From Sphingomonas morindae (GTDB lineage: Bacteria; Pseudomonadota; Alphaproteobacteria; Sphingomonadales; Sphingomonadaceae): 64,000 nucleotides of DNA. Shown here one piece after another: positions 24,909 through 34,093 of this stretch. A program made the translations under genes and the position numbers. The notes under the pieces were generated by a model, which was not told where the DNA came from, did not search any database, and saw nothing but the letters and a program-made list of their open reading frames with translations. Where the stretch lies: assembly GCF_023822065.1 (NCBI RefSeq), contig NZ_CP084931.1, forward strand, positions 1 to 64,000, in the 5' to 3' direction. Position 1 is the stretch's first letter; every line of letters starts with the position of its first letter.

Positions 24909-25669
24909 GCCTTCTTCTCTCCCGCCGCAGGCTGATCGGCGCGCTCGGCGCGAGCGCGGGCGGGCTGGCGGCGGCGGGCTGCGACCGGATCGCCGCGTCG
25001 CCCAGCACCCAGGCGCTGCTCGGCTTCGGCCAGCGCCTGACCTATTCCGCGCAACGCATCGTCATGGATCGCACCGCGCTCGCGCCCGAATATGGCGCGG
25101 CCGACATGTCGCCGCTGTTCCGCGTCAACGGCAATGCCACGCCCGGCACCGATGCCTATGCCGCCCATGTGGCGAACGGCTTTGCCGACTGGCGGCTGGT
25201 GGTGGACGGGCTGGTCGCCCGCCCGCTTGCGCTCTCGCTCGACCAGATCCGCCAGGCGCCGCGCCGCACCCAGATCACCCGGCATGATTGCGTGGAGGGG
25301 TGGAGCGCGATCGGCCAATGGACCGGGCTTCCGCTGGGCCTGCTGCTGAAACAGGCCGGATTGCGGCCACAGGCGCGCTATATCGTGCTGCATTGCGCCG
25401 ACAGCTTCGGCAGCCGGCCCTATTATGAGTCGATCGATCTGGTCGACGCCTTCCATCCGCAGACGATCCTCGCCTGGGCGATGAACGGCGCGCCGCTCGC
25501 GGTGGGGCATGGCGCGCCGCTGCGCCTGCGGGTGGAGCGCCAGCTCGGCTACAAGCAGGCCAAATATGTGATGCGCGTCGAGGCGGTATCGACGCTCGCC
25601 AACAGCTATGGCGGCAAGGGCGGCTATTGGGAGGATGTCGCCGGCTACCAATGGTATGCCGGCATCTAG
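24905..25669 (+). CDS. Periplasmic molybdopterin oxidoreductase (sulfite-oxidase/MsrP fold)
   Basis: A 254-residue enzyme from a GTG overlapping the cytochrome b stop. A twin-arginine-type signal (SRRRLIGALGASAGGLAAAGC) precedes a single oxidoreductase molybdopterin-binding domain. The molybdenum-ligating Cys is in TRHDCVEGWSAIGQW. The segments ADSFGSRPYYESIDL and PLRLRVERQLGYKQAKYV are typical of the MsrP/YedY and sulfite-oxidase superfamily. With its cytochrome b it forms a two-component redox system; substrate (sulfite, methionine sulfoxide or other) cannot be set from sequence. The C-terminus ends GYWEDVAGYQWYAGI. Confidence 0.9.
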   Translation: MSLLLSRRRLIGALGASAGGLAAAGCDRIAASPSTQALLGFGQRLTYSAQRIVMDRTALAPEYGAADMSPLFRVNGNATPGTDAYAAHVANGFADWRLVVDGLVARPLALSLDQIRQAPRRTQITRHDCVEGWSAIGQWTGLPLGLLLKQAGLRPQARYIVLHCADSFGSRPYYESIDLVDAFHPQTILAWAMNGAPLAVGHGAPLRLRVERQLGYKQAKYVMRVEAVSTLANSYGGKGGYWEDVAGYQWYAGI

Positions 25670-25690
25670 CCGGGAGGCGGCCCGGGCTAG
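25666..25690. terminator. Hairpin between convergent genes
   Basis: CTAGCCGGG and CCCGGGCTAG form a nine-pair stem with one bulged base and a six-base loop between the molybdoenzyme and metallophosphatase stops. No T-run follows. It is a candidate bidirectional terminator. Confidence 0.5.
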
Positions 25691-26481
25691 CCGCGCGCCT
25701 GGAGGATGGCGGCGGCGCCATCTTCGAGGCGCAGCGCGGTGAGCACGCCGGTATCATAGGTGCCGGTATCGATGCCGATGCGGTTGTCGTGCAGCTGCGG
25801 CGCATCGGACCGCCAGCTATGGCCATGGACGATGATCTTGCCATGATCTTCGGCCGAACTCAGAAAGGTCTCGCGGATCCAGAGCAGATCCTCCTCGGCC
25901 TGGTTGCGCAGCGCCACGCCCGGCCGGATGCCGGCATGGACAAAGGCGAAATCGCCGATGCCGACGAGCAGCTCCAGCCCTTCGAGCAGCCGGAGATGCG
26001 CCACCGGCAGCGCCTCCAGCAGATCGTCGCGCGCCGCGACATGGTCCGCCGGCGGCGCGTCGGGCGCGGGGGGCGAGACGCCATAGGAGGCGAGCGTCTC
26101 GCCGCCGCCGAAGCGCAGCCAGTCCGCCGCGGCGGCGGGATCGGCGAGATAGTCGAGCATCACTTGCTCATGATTGCCCTTGAGGCAGTGCACGCGATAG
26201 CCGCTGTGGCGGCGCAGCCAGACGAGGCAGTCCAGCACCTGCGACGAGGCCGGCCCGCGATCCACATAATCGCCGCAGAAGAGGAGGATCGGCGTGCGTC
26301 CCGCGGCCCGCGCGGCGACATCCTCGGCGATGCTGCCCAACAGCGCGCGGAGCGGCGCGTAGCAGCCATGGATATCGCCGATGGCGTAGACGAGCTGGCC
26401 CTCGACCTGCCCGACCGGCGGCGTATCGCGCGCGGCCGGCGGCGCCGGCGGCGCGGGGGGAAGCGCATCCTCCTCGGTCAT
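25687..26481 (-). CDS. Metallophosphoesterase (bacterial Ser/Thr phosphatase / ApaH-like)
   Basis: A 264-residue calcineurin-like phosphatase with all metal motifs: AIGDIHGCYAPL, FCGDYVDRGP, LKGNHEQVM, then HAG in FAFVHAGIRPG and VHGHSWRSD. This pattern is shared by diadenosine-tetraphosphatase ApaH and bacteriophage-lambda-type PPP phosphatases. The ATG overlaps the stop of the upstream gene by one base (TGATG), so the two are translationally coupled. Cytosolic location is expected; substrate could be phosphoprotein or a dinucleotide. Confidence 0.92.
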   Translation of the reverse strand: MTEEDALPPAPPAPPAARDTPPVGQVEGQLVYAIGDIHGCYAPLRALLGSIAEDVAARAAGRTPILLFCGDYVDRGPASSQVLDCLVWLRRHSGYRVHCLKGNHEQVMLDYLADPAAAADWLRFGGGETLASYGVSPPAPDAPPADHVAARDDLLEALPVAHLRLLEGLELLVGIGDFAFVHAGIRPGVALRNQAEEDLLWIRETFLSSAEDHGKIIVHGHSWRSDAPQLHDNRIGIDTGTYDTGVLTALRLEDGAAAILQARG

Positions 26482-27386
26482 CACAGCGGCTCGCGCATAT
26501 CGCGCAGATCCTGCGCCAGCGCGCGATAGCCGTCCAGCGCGGCGACGGGATCCTCCTCGGCATGGCGGTTGAGCCGGTCCCATTGCCGGCGGATCGGCAG
26601 CAGCGCGGCGCGGCTCGCCCCTTCCGCCCGCGCGCGCATGTAGAGCCAGCGCAGCTTGGCTTCGGCGGCGATCAGCTTCGGATGGAGGCAGCGCGGCGCG
26701 TCGCTGGGGTGGCAGGCGCGGGCTGCGGGTTCATCCCGCGCGGCGGCGGGCTTCGGCGCCGCATGCGCGCGGGCCGGAACGGCGGGCTTGGCCGCGCGGC
26801 GCGGCGCGGGCCGGGCCGCCGCATCTTCGCGCGACGGGGCGGCGGGGTGCGCGGCGGCGGGGCGCTGGTGATGCGTTTCATGCGGCGCGCGCGGCGGCGC
26901 GCCTTCCGATCGATGGACGGGCGGTGGCGCCGCGTCGAGCGGCTTGTCCGGCGTTCCAGTGGAGGCGGGCGCGGCGGCATGCGGCGGCGCGGTGACCGCG
27001 ACGGGCGCCGCCACAGGCGCCGCTGCGGCCGCCGGCGCGGTCGGCGCAGGCTGCGTCGGGCGCAGGACGGGCGCCGGAGCGGGGACGGGCGCCGGAACCG
27101 GCGCAGGCTCGGGTGCGATGGCGGCGGGCACCGGATCCGGGGTACGCACGGCATAGCCGGTCAGGCCCGCGAGCAGCAGCGCCCCGGCGCCGAGCCCCAC
27201 CCCCGCCATCCAGCCGCGCCGCCGGGGCCTTATGGGGCGCAGCGGCTGCAGCGCGGTAGAAGCGGACGGCGGCGGGCGCACGGCATCACCGAAGATCGCG
27301 TGCATGTCGCGCGCCACCCGTGCGCGCCGGGCGCGGGGCAGTGGCTCCGGGCGACTCTCGATATCCATGACTCCGTCTTGTCTCAC
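26481..27386 (-). CDS. Membrane-anchored Pro/Ala-rich protein of unknown function
   Basis: A 301-residue protein; GTG at 27386 and ATG at 27368 are both possible, the latter with a close GGAG. A cytosolic basic N-terminus is followed by one membrane helix (MAGVGLGAGALLLAGLTGYA), a roughly 150-residue Pro/Ala/His-rich linker with repeated PVPAP units, and a compact helical C-terminus containing CHPSDAPRCLHPKL and AKLRWLYMRARAEG. The layout suggests a cell-wall-spanning tether with a small periplasmic helical domain. It is coupled to the metallophosphatase gene. No known family is recognised. Confidence 0.75.
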   Translation of the reverse strand: MRQDGVMDIESRPEPLPRARRARVARDMHAIFGDAVRPPPSASTALQPLRPIRPRRRGWMAGVGLGAGALLLAGLTGYAVRTPDPVPAAIAPEPAPVPAPVPAPAPVLRPTQPAPTAPAAAAAPVAAPVAVTAPPHAAAPASTGTPDKPLDAAPPPVHRSEGAPPRAPHETHHQRPAAAHPAAPSREDAAARPAPRRAAKPAVPARAHAAPKPAAARDEPAARACHPSDAPRCLHPKLIAAEAKLRWLYMRARAEGASRAALLPIRRQWDRLNRHAEEDPVAALDGYRALAQDLRDMREPL

Positions 27387-27556
27387 GGTACCTTAACGGC
27401 TTCCTTATGCGCCCAAAGACCGGCAACGGCGAGGCTTCGCTCCCGTTCCGGAGCAGTCGCGCCGGCGCGGCCGCCCTGCTATCCTGCCCGGCCTCGATGG
27501 TCGGAGAGCCCGCATGATCCTCAGTCCTTCCCGCCCTGGTCGCACGCGCCGCTAAG

Positions 27557-27925
27557 ATGCGTCGCGGCCCGCTCAAGCTCAAGGTTCAGCTCTTCTCGGG
27601 CGAAACGATCGCCTTCGGTCCGGGCAAGGCCGATCTGCTCGCCGCGATCGCCGCCGAGGGCTCGATCTCGGCGGCGGGCCGCAGCCTCGGGATGAGCTAT
27701 CGCCGCTGCTGGCTGCTGGTGGACGAGATGAACCATTGTTTCGTCGAGCGGCTGGTCGAGACGCTGCCCGGCGGCGGCCGCGAGCGCGGCGCGCGGCTGA
27801 CGGCGCAGGGCGAGGCGGTGCTCGCCGCCTATCGCGCGCTCGAGACGCAGCTCGCCGAGGCGGCGGAAGGCGCCGCGCTTCACCTGCTCAGCGCGGCGCT
27901 GCTGCCCGCCCCCGCCCCCCGATAG
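27557..27925 (+). CDS. ModE-like winged-helix regulator lacking the molybdate domain
   Basis: A 122-residue protein matching the N-terminal DNA-binding domain of ModE: KADLLAAIAAEGSISAAGRS and MSYRRCWLLVDEMN are close to the classic ModE helix-turn-helix. The C-terminal molbindin (molybdate-binding) domain is absent and the protein ends with a Leu/Pro-rich tail. Stand-alone versions are common in proteobacteria and may sense molybdate through another partner or regulate differently. A molybdoenzyme pair lies 2 kb away, but co-regulation is only a guess. Confidence 0.88.
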   Translation: MRRGPLKLKVQLFSGETIAFGPGKADLLAAIAAEGSISAAGRSLGMSYRRCWLLVDEMNHCFVERLVETLPGGGRERGARLTAQGEAVLAAYRALETQLAEAAEGAALHLLSAALLPAPAPR

Positions 27926-28260
27926 GCGGCGCCGCCGCCACAGTCCGCTTTTTTTGACTCCGGCCGGGAACCCGGTCGGATCGATGCGGTTCTCGCGCGT
28001 GACGCAGCCGCCTCAGCCCGCGCCAGACGGGAACCTTGGGGGGAGAGTGATGCGCCGGTTCGCCGGCACGACCCTGGCGGCTGCCACCTCAACCCGCCCG
28101 ATAGCCGCCAATCAATAGTCTTAACGTATTGATAAGTTGTAACTTGATACTGGACCCTCTCCCGGCCCAGGACCATGAGAAGCTGCCGCGCGCGTTCGCG
28201 TCGCCGGTCTTTTCCGCGGCCATGCCGCTCCGGATCGCCTCTTTGGAGTGACGCACCACG
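27926..28260 (+). promoter_or_regulatory. Upstream region of the RND efflux operon
   Basis: About 335 bases without a recognised gene. GGAAC at 27967-27971 and GGTT at 27988-27991 are 16 bases apart, one base off the EcfG stress-sigma consensus. A 22-codon ORF (28050-28118) with a strong GGGGGGAG SD starts MRRFAGTTLAAA and could be a leader peptide or a gene relic. The locally AT-rich stretch 28120-28150 contains the palindrome AAGTT-GT-AACTT at 28134-28145, a possible repressor site. All three are unproven. Confidence 0.4.
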
Positions 28261-31200
28261 ATGATCGGCATCGTTCGGATCGCTCTTGCCCGCCCGCTGA
28301 CCTTCATCGTCATGGCGATCCTGATCGCCCTGATCGGCAGCTTGCAGGCGGCGCGCACGCCGGTGGACATCTTCCCCAATATCGGCGTGCCCGTGGTAGC
28401 GACCGCCTGGCAATATACCGGCCTCTCGCCGGACGATATGTCGGGCCGCATCATCACCCCGTTCGAGCGCGTGCTGACCACGACCGTGAACGATATCGAG
28501 CATATCGAGAGCAACTCGATGCAGGGTATCGGCATCGTGAAGATCTATTTCCAGCCGGGCGCGGATATCCGCACCGCCACCGCGCAGGTGACCTCGGTGT
28601 CGCAAACGGTGCTCAAGCAGATGCCGCCCGGCGTGACCCCGCCGCTCATCCTCAACTACAGCGCGTCGACCGTGCCGATCCTGCAGCTGGCGGTGTCCGG
28701 CCGCGGTCTTTCGGAGCAGACCCTGTTCGATCTCGGCCAGAACCAGATCCGGCCGGGGCTGGTGACGGTGCCGGGCGCGGCCATGCCCTATCCCTCGGGC
28801 GGCCGGCAGCGCCAGGTGCAGGTCGACATCGATCCGCAGGCGCTGCAATCCAAGGGCCTGTCGGCGCAGGATGTCGGCAATGCGATCGCCGCGCAGAACC
28901 AGATCAACCCGGTCGGCTTCGCCAAGATCGGCACCTTCCAGTATAATGTGCAGCTCAACAACACGCCGGCGACGATCGAGGCGTTCAACGATCTGCCGGT
29001 CAAGACGGTGAACGGCGCCACCATCTATCTGCGCGACGTCGCCCATGTCCGCGACGGATCGGCGCCCCAGCAGAATGTGGTGCATGTCGACGGCACGCGC
29101 TCGGCGCTGCTCACCATCCTCAAGAACGGCGCCACCTCGACGCTAGCGATCGTGCAGGGGGTGAAGGACAAGCTGCCCCTGCTCACCGCCACGCTGCCGC
29201 CCCAGCTGAAGGTGCTGCCGATCGGCGACCAATCGATCTTCGTGCGCGCCGCGATTTCGGGCGTGGTCAAGGAGGGCGCGATCGCCGCCGCGCTGACCAG
29301 CCTGATGATCCTGCTGTTCCTGGGATCGTGGCGCTCGACGGTGATCATCGCCATCTCGATCCCGCTCGCCATCCTGTTCGCGATCATCTTTCTCGGCGCG
29401 ACCGGCAACACGCTCAACATCATGACGCTGGGCGGGCTGAGCCTGGCGGTGGGCATTCTCGTGGACGACGCCACCGTCACCATCGAGAATATCAACTATC
29501 ATCTCGAAATGGGCAAATCGGTGGTGGCGGCGATCCTCGACGGCGCCGCGCAGATCGTGACGCCGGCCTTCGTGTCGCTGCTGTGCATCTGCATCGTGTT
29601 CGTGCCGATGTTCTTCCTGCCCGGCGTCGCGGGCTTCCTGTTCGTGCCGCTGGCGCTGTCGGTGGTGTTCGCCATGATCGGCTCCTTCGTGCTGTCGCGG
29701 ACGCTGGTCCCGACGCTCGCCATGTATCTGCTCAAGCCGCACGCGCATGATGCCGCGCCGGCGACGACGCGCAATCCGCTGGCGCGCTTCCAGCGCGGCT
29801 TCGAGGCCCGGTTCGAGCAGAGCCGGGCGCGCTATGGCGTGCTGCTAAGCCGCGCGCTCGCCGCGCGCGGGCGGTTTGTCGCGCTGTTCCTGGTCGCGGT
29901 GCTGCTGAGCCTGCTGCTCATCCCCTTTCTGGGCCGCAACTTCTTCCCCTCGGTGGATGCGGGGCAGATCACGCTGCACGTGCGCGCGCCGGTCGGCTCG
30001 CGGATCGAGGATACGGCGGCCGAGTTCGATCGCATCGAGCGCCGCATCCGCCAGCTCATTCCGGCGGACCAGCTCGTCACCATGGTCGACAATATCGGCC
30101 TGCCGGTGTCGTCGCTCAACACCACCTACAATAATTCGGGCACGATCGGCCCGCAGGACGGCGATATCCTGATCACGCTCGCCAAGGAGCATCGCCCCAC
30201 CGCCGATTATGTGCGCGCGCTCCGCGAGACGCTGCCGCGTGCCTTTCCAGGCAGCAGCTTCGCCTTTCTGCCGGCCGACATCACCAGCCAAATCCTCAAT
30301 TTCGGCGCGCCGGCGCCGATCGACGTCCAGATCTCCGGCAAGGACGCGGCGGGCAATGCCACGCTGGCGCGGGCGCTGCTGCGGCGGCTGCGGACCATCC
30401 CCGGCGTGGCCGATGCGCGCATCCAGCAATCGGCCGCCTATCCCACGCTCAAAGTGGCGGCGGACCGCACCCGGATCGGCCAGTTCGGCCTCACCGAGCG
30501 CGACGTGACGACCTCGGTGGCCAATGCGCTGGCCGGCACCTCGCAGACCGCGCCCGTCTATTTCGTCAATCCCGAGAACGGCGTGTCCTACACGGTGGCG
30601 GCGCAGGCGCCGGAATACCGGATACGCTCGATGCAGGAATTGTCGAACATTCCCGTTACCGGCGCGGGGGCGACCCAGAGCCAGGTGCTGGGCGGCATCG
30701 CCACCATCCAGCGCGCCAGCTCCAGCGCGGTGGTCAGCCACTACAATATCCAGCCCGTGATCGACATCTACGCCACGCCGGCGGGCCGCGATCTGGGCGC
30801 GGTGGCGGGCGACATCCAGGCGGCGATCCGCGCGCTCAAGGGGCAGACGCCCAAGGGCACGATCGTGACGCTGCGCGGGCAATATGCCACGATGAACACG
30901 GCCTTTTCCGGCCTCTTCTTCGGCCTGATCGGGGCCATCGTGCTGATCTACCTGCTGATCGTGGTGAATTTCCAAAGCTGGGTGGATCCGCTGGTGATCA
31001 TCGGCGCGCTGCCCGGCGCGATCGCGGGCATTGTGTGGATGCTCTTCCTCACCGGCACCCAGCTTTCGGTGCCCGCGCTGATCGGCGCGATCATGTGCAT
31101 GGGCGTCGCCACCGCCAACGCCATTCTCGTGGTGAGCTTCGCGCGCGAGCGGCTCGAGGAGTTGGGCGATGCCGCGCGCGCCGCGCACGAGGCGGGCATG

Positions 31201-31434
31201 ACGCGCTTTCGCCCGGTGCTGATGACGGCGCTGGCGATGATCATCGGCATGCTGCCCATGGCGCTCGGCCTGGGCGAGGGCGGCGAGCAGAATGCGCCGC
31301 TCGGCCGCGCCGTGATCGGCGGCCTGCTCGTCGCCACCTTCGCCACGCTGATGTTCGTCCCCGTCATCTTCAGCGTCGCCCATCGCAAGGGCCGCACGAC
31401 CAAGATCGCCGCCCTGGAGGAAGCCCATGTCTGA
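28261..31434 (+). CDS. RND efflux transporter permease (AcrB/MexF type)
   Basis: This 1057-residue inner-membrane proton-driven exporter has twelve helices expected, two large periplasmic loops and normal family length. It opens IVRIALARPLTFIVMAIL with the RTPVDIFPNIGVP motif. Helix 4 carries the proton-relay aspartates in GGLSLAVGILVDDATVTIEN. The final helices contain ALPGAIAGIVWMLFLTGTQL and MTRFRPVLMTALAMIIGMLP. It is the first gene of a permease-adaptor-outer-membrane-channel operon. Its stop overlaps the adaptor gene by eight bases. The placement of the permease before the adaptor is less common. Substrates unknown. Confidence 0.96.
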   Translation: MIGIVRIALARPLTFIVMAILIALIGSLQAARTPVDIFPNIGVPVVATAWQYTGLSPDDMSGRIITPFERVLTTTVNDIEHIESNSMQGIGIVKIYFQPGADIRTATAQVTSVSQTVLKQMPPGVTPPLILNYSASTVPILQLAVSGRGLSEQTLFDLGQNQIRPGLVTVPGAAMPYPSGGRQRQVQVDIDPQALQSKGLSAQDVGNAIAAQNQINPVGFAKIGTFQYNVQLNNTPATIEAFNDLPVKTVNGATIYLRDVAHVRDGSAPQQNVVHVDGTRSALLTILKNGATSTLAIVQGVKDKLPLLTATLPPQLKVLPIGDQSIFVRAAISGVVKEGAIAAALTSLMILLFLGSWRSTVIIAISIPLAILFAIIFLGATGNTLNIMTLGGLSLAVGILVDDATVTIENINYHLEMGKSVVAAILDGAAQIVTPAFVSLLCICIVFVPMFFLPGVAGFLFVPLALSVVFAMIGSFVLSRTLVPTLAMYLLKPHAHDAAPATTRNPLARFQRGFEARFEQSRARYGVLLSRALAARGRFVALFLVAVLLSLLLIPFLGRNFFPSVDAGQITLHVRAPVGSRIEDTAAEFDRIERRIRQLIPADQLVTMVDNIGLPVSSLNTTYNNSGTIGPQDGDILITLAKEHRPTADYVRALRETLPRAFPGSSFAFLPADITSQILNFGAPAPIDVQISGKDAAGNATLARALLRRLRTIPGVADARIQQSAAYPTLKVAADRTRIGQFGLTERDVTTSVANALAGTSQTAPVYFVNPENGVSYTVAAQAPEYRIRSMQELSNIPVTGAGATQSQVLGGIATIQRASSSAVVSHYNIQPVIDIYATPAGRDLGAVAGDIQAAIRALKGQTPKGTIVTLRGQYATMNTAFSGLFFGLIGAIVLIYLLIVVNFQSWVDPLVIIGALPGAIAGIVWMLFLTGTQLSVPALIGAIMCMGVATANAILVVSFARERLEELGDAARAAHEAGMTRFRPVLMTALAMIIGMLPMALGLGEGGEQNAPLGRAVIGGLLVATFATLMFVPVIFSVAHRKGRTTKIAALEEAHV

Positions 31435-32602
31435 GCCCGGCACCGTCTCTCCCCTCGCCGCCCCGTCGCCCGGCCGCACGGGCCGCGGCCTGGGCCTGAT
31501 CCTGGTGCTGCTGCTCATCGGCCTGGTGCTGTGGGGCATTTTGTCGCGCCGCCACGCCGATCAGGCGCTCGCCCGCTGGACCGACCAGCAGGCCGATCCG
31601 ACCGTGACGGTGATCCGCCCCAAGGCCAGCGCCACGGGCGACGCGCTGGTGCTGCCGGGCACGGTGCAGGCGCTCAACGCCGCCCCCCTCTACGCCCGCA
31701 CCGGCGGCTATGTGCGCCGCTGGCTGGTGGATATCGGCGCGCCGGTGAAGGCGGGGCAGCTGCTGGCGCTGATCGACGCGCCCGAGGTGGAGCAGCAGCT
31801 CGCCGCCGCGCGCGCCGATCTCCAGACCGCGCGCGCCAACGAGACGCTGGCGGACACGACCGCGACGCGCTGGCAGCAGCTCCAGAAGCAGGATGCCGTC
31901 TCCAAGCAGGAGACCGACGAACGGCTCGGCGATCTCGCCGCCAAACGCGCGGTCGCCAATGCCGCCGGCGCCAATGTCCGCCGGCTGGAGGCGCTGAGCG
32001 GCTTCACCCGGATCGTCGCGCCCTTCGCGGGCATCGTCACCAGCCGCACCACGCAGATCGGCCAGCTCGTCACCGCCGGCGGCGGCGGCGGCGCGCCGCT
32101 CTTCACGGTCGCGGACATCAGCCGCATGCGGATCTATGTGCGCGTGCCCCAGGCTTATTCCGCCCAGGTGCGGGCGGGCCAGCATGTCACGCTCACCCTT
32201 CCCGAATATCCCGGCCGGTCGTTCGACGCGGTGCTGGTGCGCACCGCCGACGCGGTGGACCAGCAATCGGGCACGGTGCTGGTGGAAGCGCAGGCCGGCA
32301 ATGCCGATGGCGCGCTCAAGCCGGGCGCCTATGCCCAGGTCCGCTTTCCGCTGGCCGGCGCGGCGCAGAGCGTGACCATTCCGGCGAGCGCGATCCTCTA
32401 CCGTTCGGACGGCACGCGCGTCGCCACCGTCGACGGCGCGGGGCGCGTGCATCTGCACAATGTCCAGATCGGCCGCGATCTCGGCGATCGCATCGAGATC
32501 AGCGCCGGCATCGCCGCGACCGACCGGGTGATCGACAGCCCGCCCGACGCGCTGGCCGAGGGCGATCATGTCCGCCTCGCCGGGGCCGCCGCGCATGGCT
32601 AG
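31427..32602 (+). CDS. RND efflux periplasmic adaptor (membrane fusion protein)
   Basis: A 391-residue adaptor with an N-terminal membrane anchor (LGLILVLLLIGLVLWGIL), a lipoyl/biotinyl-like half motif (VRRWLVDIGAPVKAGQLLALID), a helical hairpin, and beta-barrel and membrane-proximal domains (PGAYAQVRFPL, IPASAILYRSDG). It bridges the permease and the TolC-like channel across the periplasm. It overlaps both neighbouring genes by eight bases. Confidence 0.95.
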   Translation: MSEPGTVSPLAAPSPGRTGRGLGLILVLLLIGLVLWGILSRRHADQALARWTDQQADPTVTVIRPKASATGDALVLPGTVQALNAAPLYARTGGYVRRWLVDIGAPVKAGQLLALIDAPEVEQQLAAARADLQTARANETLADTTATRWQQLQKQDAVSKQETDERLGDLAAKRAVANAAGANVRRLEALSGFTRIVAPFAGIVTSRTTQIGQLVTAGGGGGAPLFTVADISRMRIYVRVPQAYSAQVRAGQHVTLTLPEYPGRSFDAVLVRTADAVDQQSGTVLVEAQAGNADGALKPGAYAQVRFPLAGAAQSVTIPASAILYRSDGTRVATVDGAGRVHLHNVQIGRDLGDRIEISAGIAATDRVIDSPPDALAEGDHVRLAGAAAHG

Positions 32603-34001
32603 GCGGTTCGCGCGGGGGGCGCCGCTCGCGCTGGCGGCGGCGCTCGCCGGCTGTTCGCTGGCACCACGCTATGCGGTGCCGCCCACCGCCACCCCGGTCG
32701 CCTTCAAGGAGGTGCCGCCGGGCTGGGCCATGGCCAGCCCCGCCGCGGGCGCCCAGCCGGCCGCCTGGTGGCAGGCCTTTGGCGATCCGCGTCTGGATGC
32801 GCTGGAAGCGCAGCTGGAGACCGCCAATCCCTCGCTCGCGGCGGCGCTGGCGCGCTACGATCAGGCACGGGGCGCCCTGCGCGAGGCCGATGCCGCGCTC
32901 GCCCCGCAAGTCTCGCTGGGCGGCTCGGTGGGGCGGCAGCGCGTCTCGGGCAACCGGCCGATCGCGGTCGGGGGCGCCGCGACCTACACGGATTACCGCA
33001 TCGGTCCTTCCGCGAGCTGGGAGATCGACCTGTTCGGCCGGCTGCGCGACCAGGTGCGCGCCGGCCGCGCCGAGGTGGAGGCGAGCGCGGCCGATGTGGC
33101 AGGCACGAGGCTGGCCTTGCAGGTCTCGCTCGCCAGCGCCTATTTCGAGATGCGCGGGCTCGATGCGCGGACACGGCTTTTGGAAGAGACCGTCGCGGCC
33201 TTCCAACGCGCCTATGATCTGACCGACGTGCGCCACCAGGGAGGCATCGCCTCGGGCCTGGACACCAGCCGGTCCCGCGCCCTGCTCGCCTCGGCCCGGG
33301 CCGAGCTGGCCGCCGTCCATGCCGCCCGCGCCGCCTATGAACATGCGGTGGCGGCGCTGGTGGGCGTGCCCGCCTCCAGCTTCGCGCTTGCCGTAGACGC
33401 ACGCCAGCCCGCGCCCCCGGTGTTCGCCGCCGGCACGCCGTCCACCCTGCTCCAGCGGCGGCCGGACATCGACGCGGCCGAGCGACGCATCGCCGCCGCC
33501 AATGCGCGGATCGGCGTGGCGCGCGCCGCCCTCTTCCCGGTGCTCTCGCTCGGGGCCGGCGGCGGTTTCGAGACGACGGGCGCCAATCTCCTCTCCAAGG
33601 CCAGCAGCTATTGGGCGCTCGGCCCGGCGGCGCTGGCGCTGCCGCTGTTCGATGGCGGTGCCCGCCGCGCGCGCCTGCGCATCGCGCGTGCCCAGTTCGA
33701 GGAGGCGGCGGCCGCCTATCGCCAGACGGTGCTCACCGCCTTTCGCGAGGTGGAGGATGATTTCGCGCAGAATCGCTGGCTGATCGACCAGGTGCGCGAC
33801 ACCGAGGAAGCGGCGCGCGCGGCCGAGCGGACGCGCGATCTCGCGCTGGTCCGCTATCGCGACGGCGCCTCCGACTATCTGGAGGTGGTGACCGCCCAGA
33901 CCGCCGCGCTCGATGCCGAGCGCGCGCTGCTGCAATTGCGCACCCAGCAGATCACCACGGCGGTGGATACGGTGCGCGCGCTGGGCGGGGCCACGGGCTG
34001 A
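32595..34001 (+). CDS. RND efflux outer-membrane lipoprotein channel (NodT family)
   Basis: A 468-residue TolC-superfamily channel. The ATG at 32595 gives a lipoprotein signal with lipobox LAGC (Cys at about 18). Two internally related halves carry the usual outer-membrane efflux protein repeats (WWQAFGDPRLDALEAQ, SWEIDLFGRLRDQVRAG, LLQRRPDIDAAERRI, ALPLFDGGARRARL). It overlaps the adaptor gene by eight bases and completes the tripartite pump. Confidence 0.95.
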   Translation: MARRFARGAPLALAAALAGCSLAPRYAVPPTATPVAFKEVPPGWAMASPAAGAQPAAWWQAFGDPRLDALEAQLETANPSLAAALARYDQARGALREADAALAPQVSLGGSVGRQRVSGNRPIAVGGAATYTDYRIGPSASWEIDLFGRLRDQVRAGRAEVEASAADVAGTRLALQVSLASAYFEMRGLDARTRLLEETVAAFQRAYDLTDVRHQGGIASGLDTSRSRALLASARAELAAVHAARAAYEHAVAALVGVPASSFALAVDARQPAPPVFAAGTPSTLLQRRPDIDAAERRIAAANARIGVARAALFPVLSLGAGGGFETTGANLLSKASSYWALGPAALALPLFDGGARRARLRIARAQFEEAAAAYRQTVLTAFREVEDDFAQNRWLIDQVRDTEEAARAAERTRDLALVRYRDGASDYLEVVTAQTAALDAERALLQLRTQQITTAVDTVRALGGATG

Positions 34002-34093
34002 GCCCGGCCGTCCGGCGCGGCCTTCGCCATGCCGTCCGACTTCGGTCTCGCGCCCGCCGGCGCCGGGCGCCGCGCCGCGTAAAGGCCCGCGTT

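Noticed and set aside
26940-27140. Periodic repeat in GC-rich DNA as a possible DNA-level repeat array
   Set aside because: It encodes the PVPAP linker of the membrane-anchored protein, so the periodicity comes from the protein repeat.
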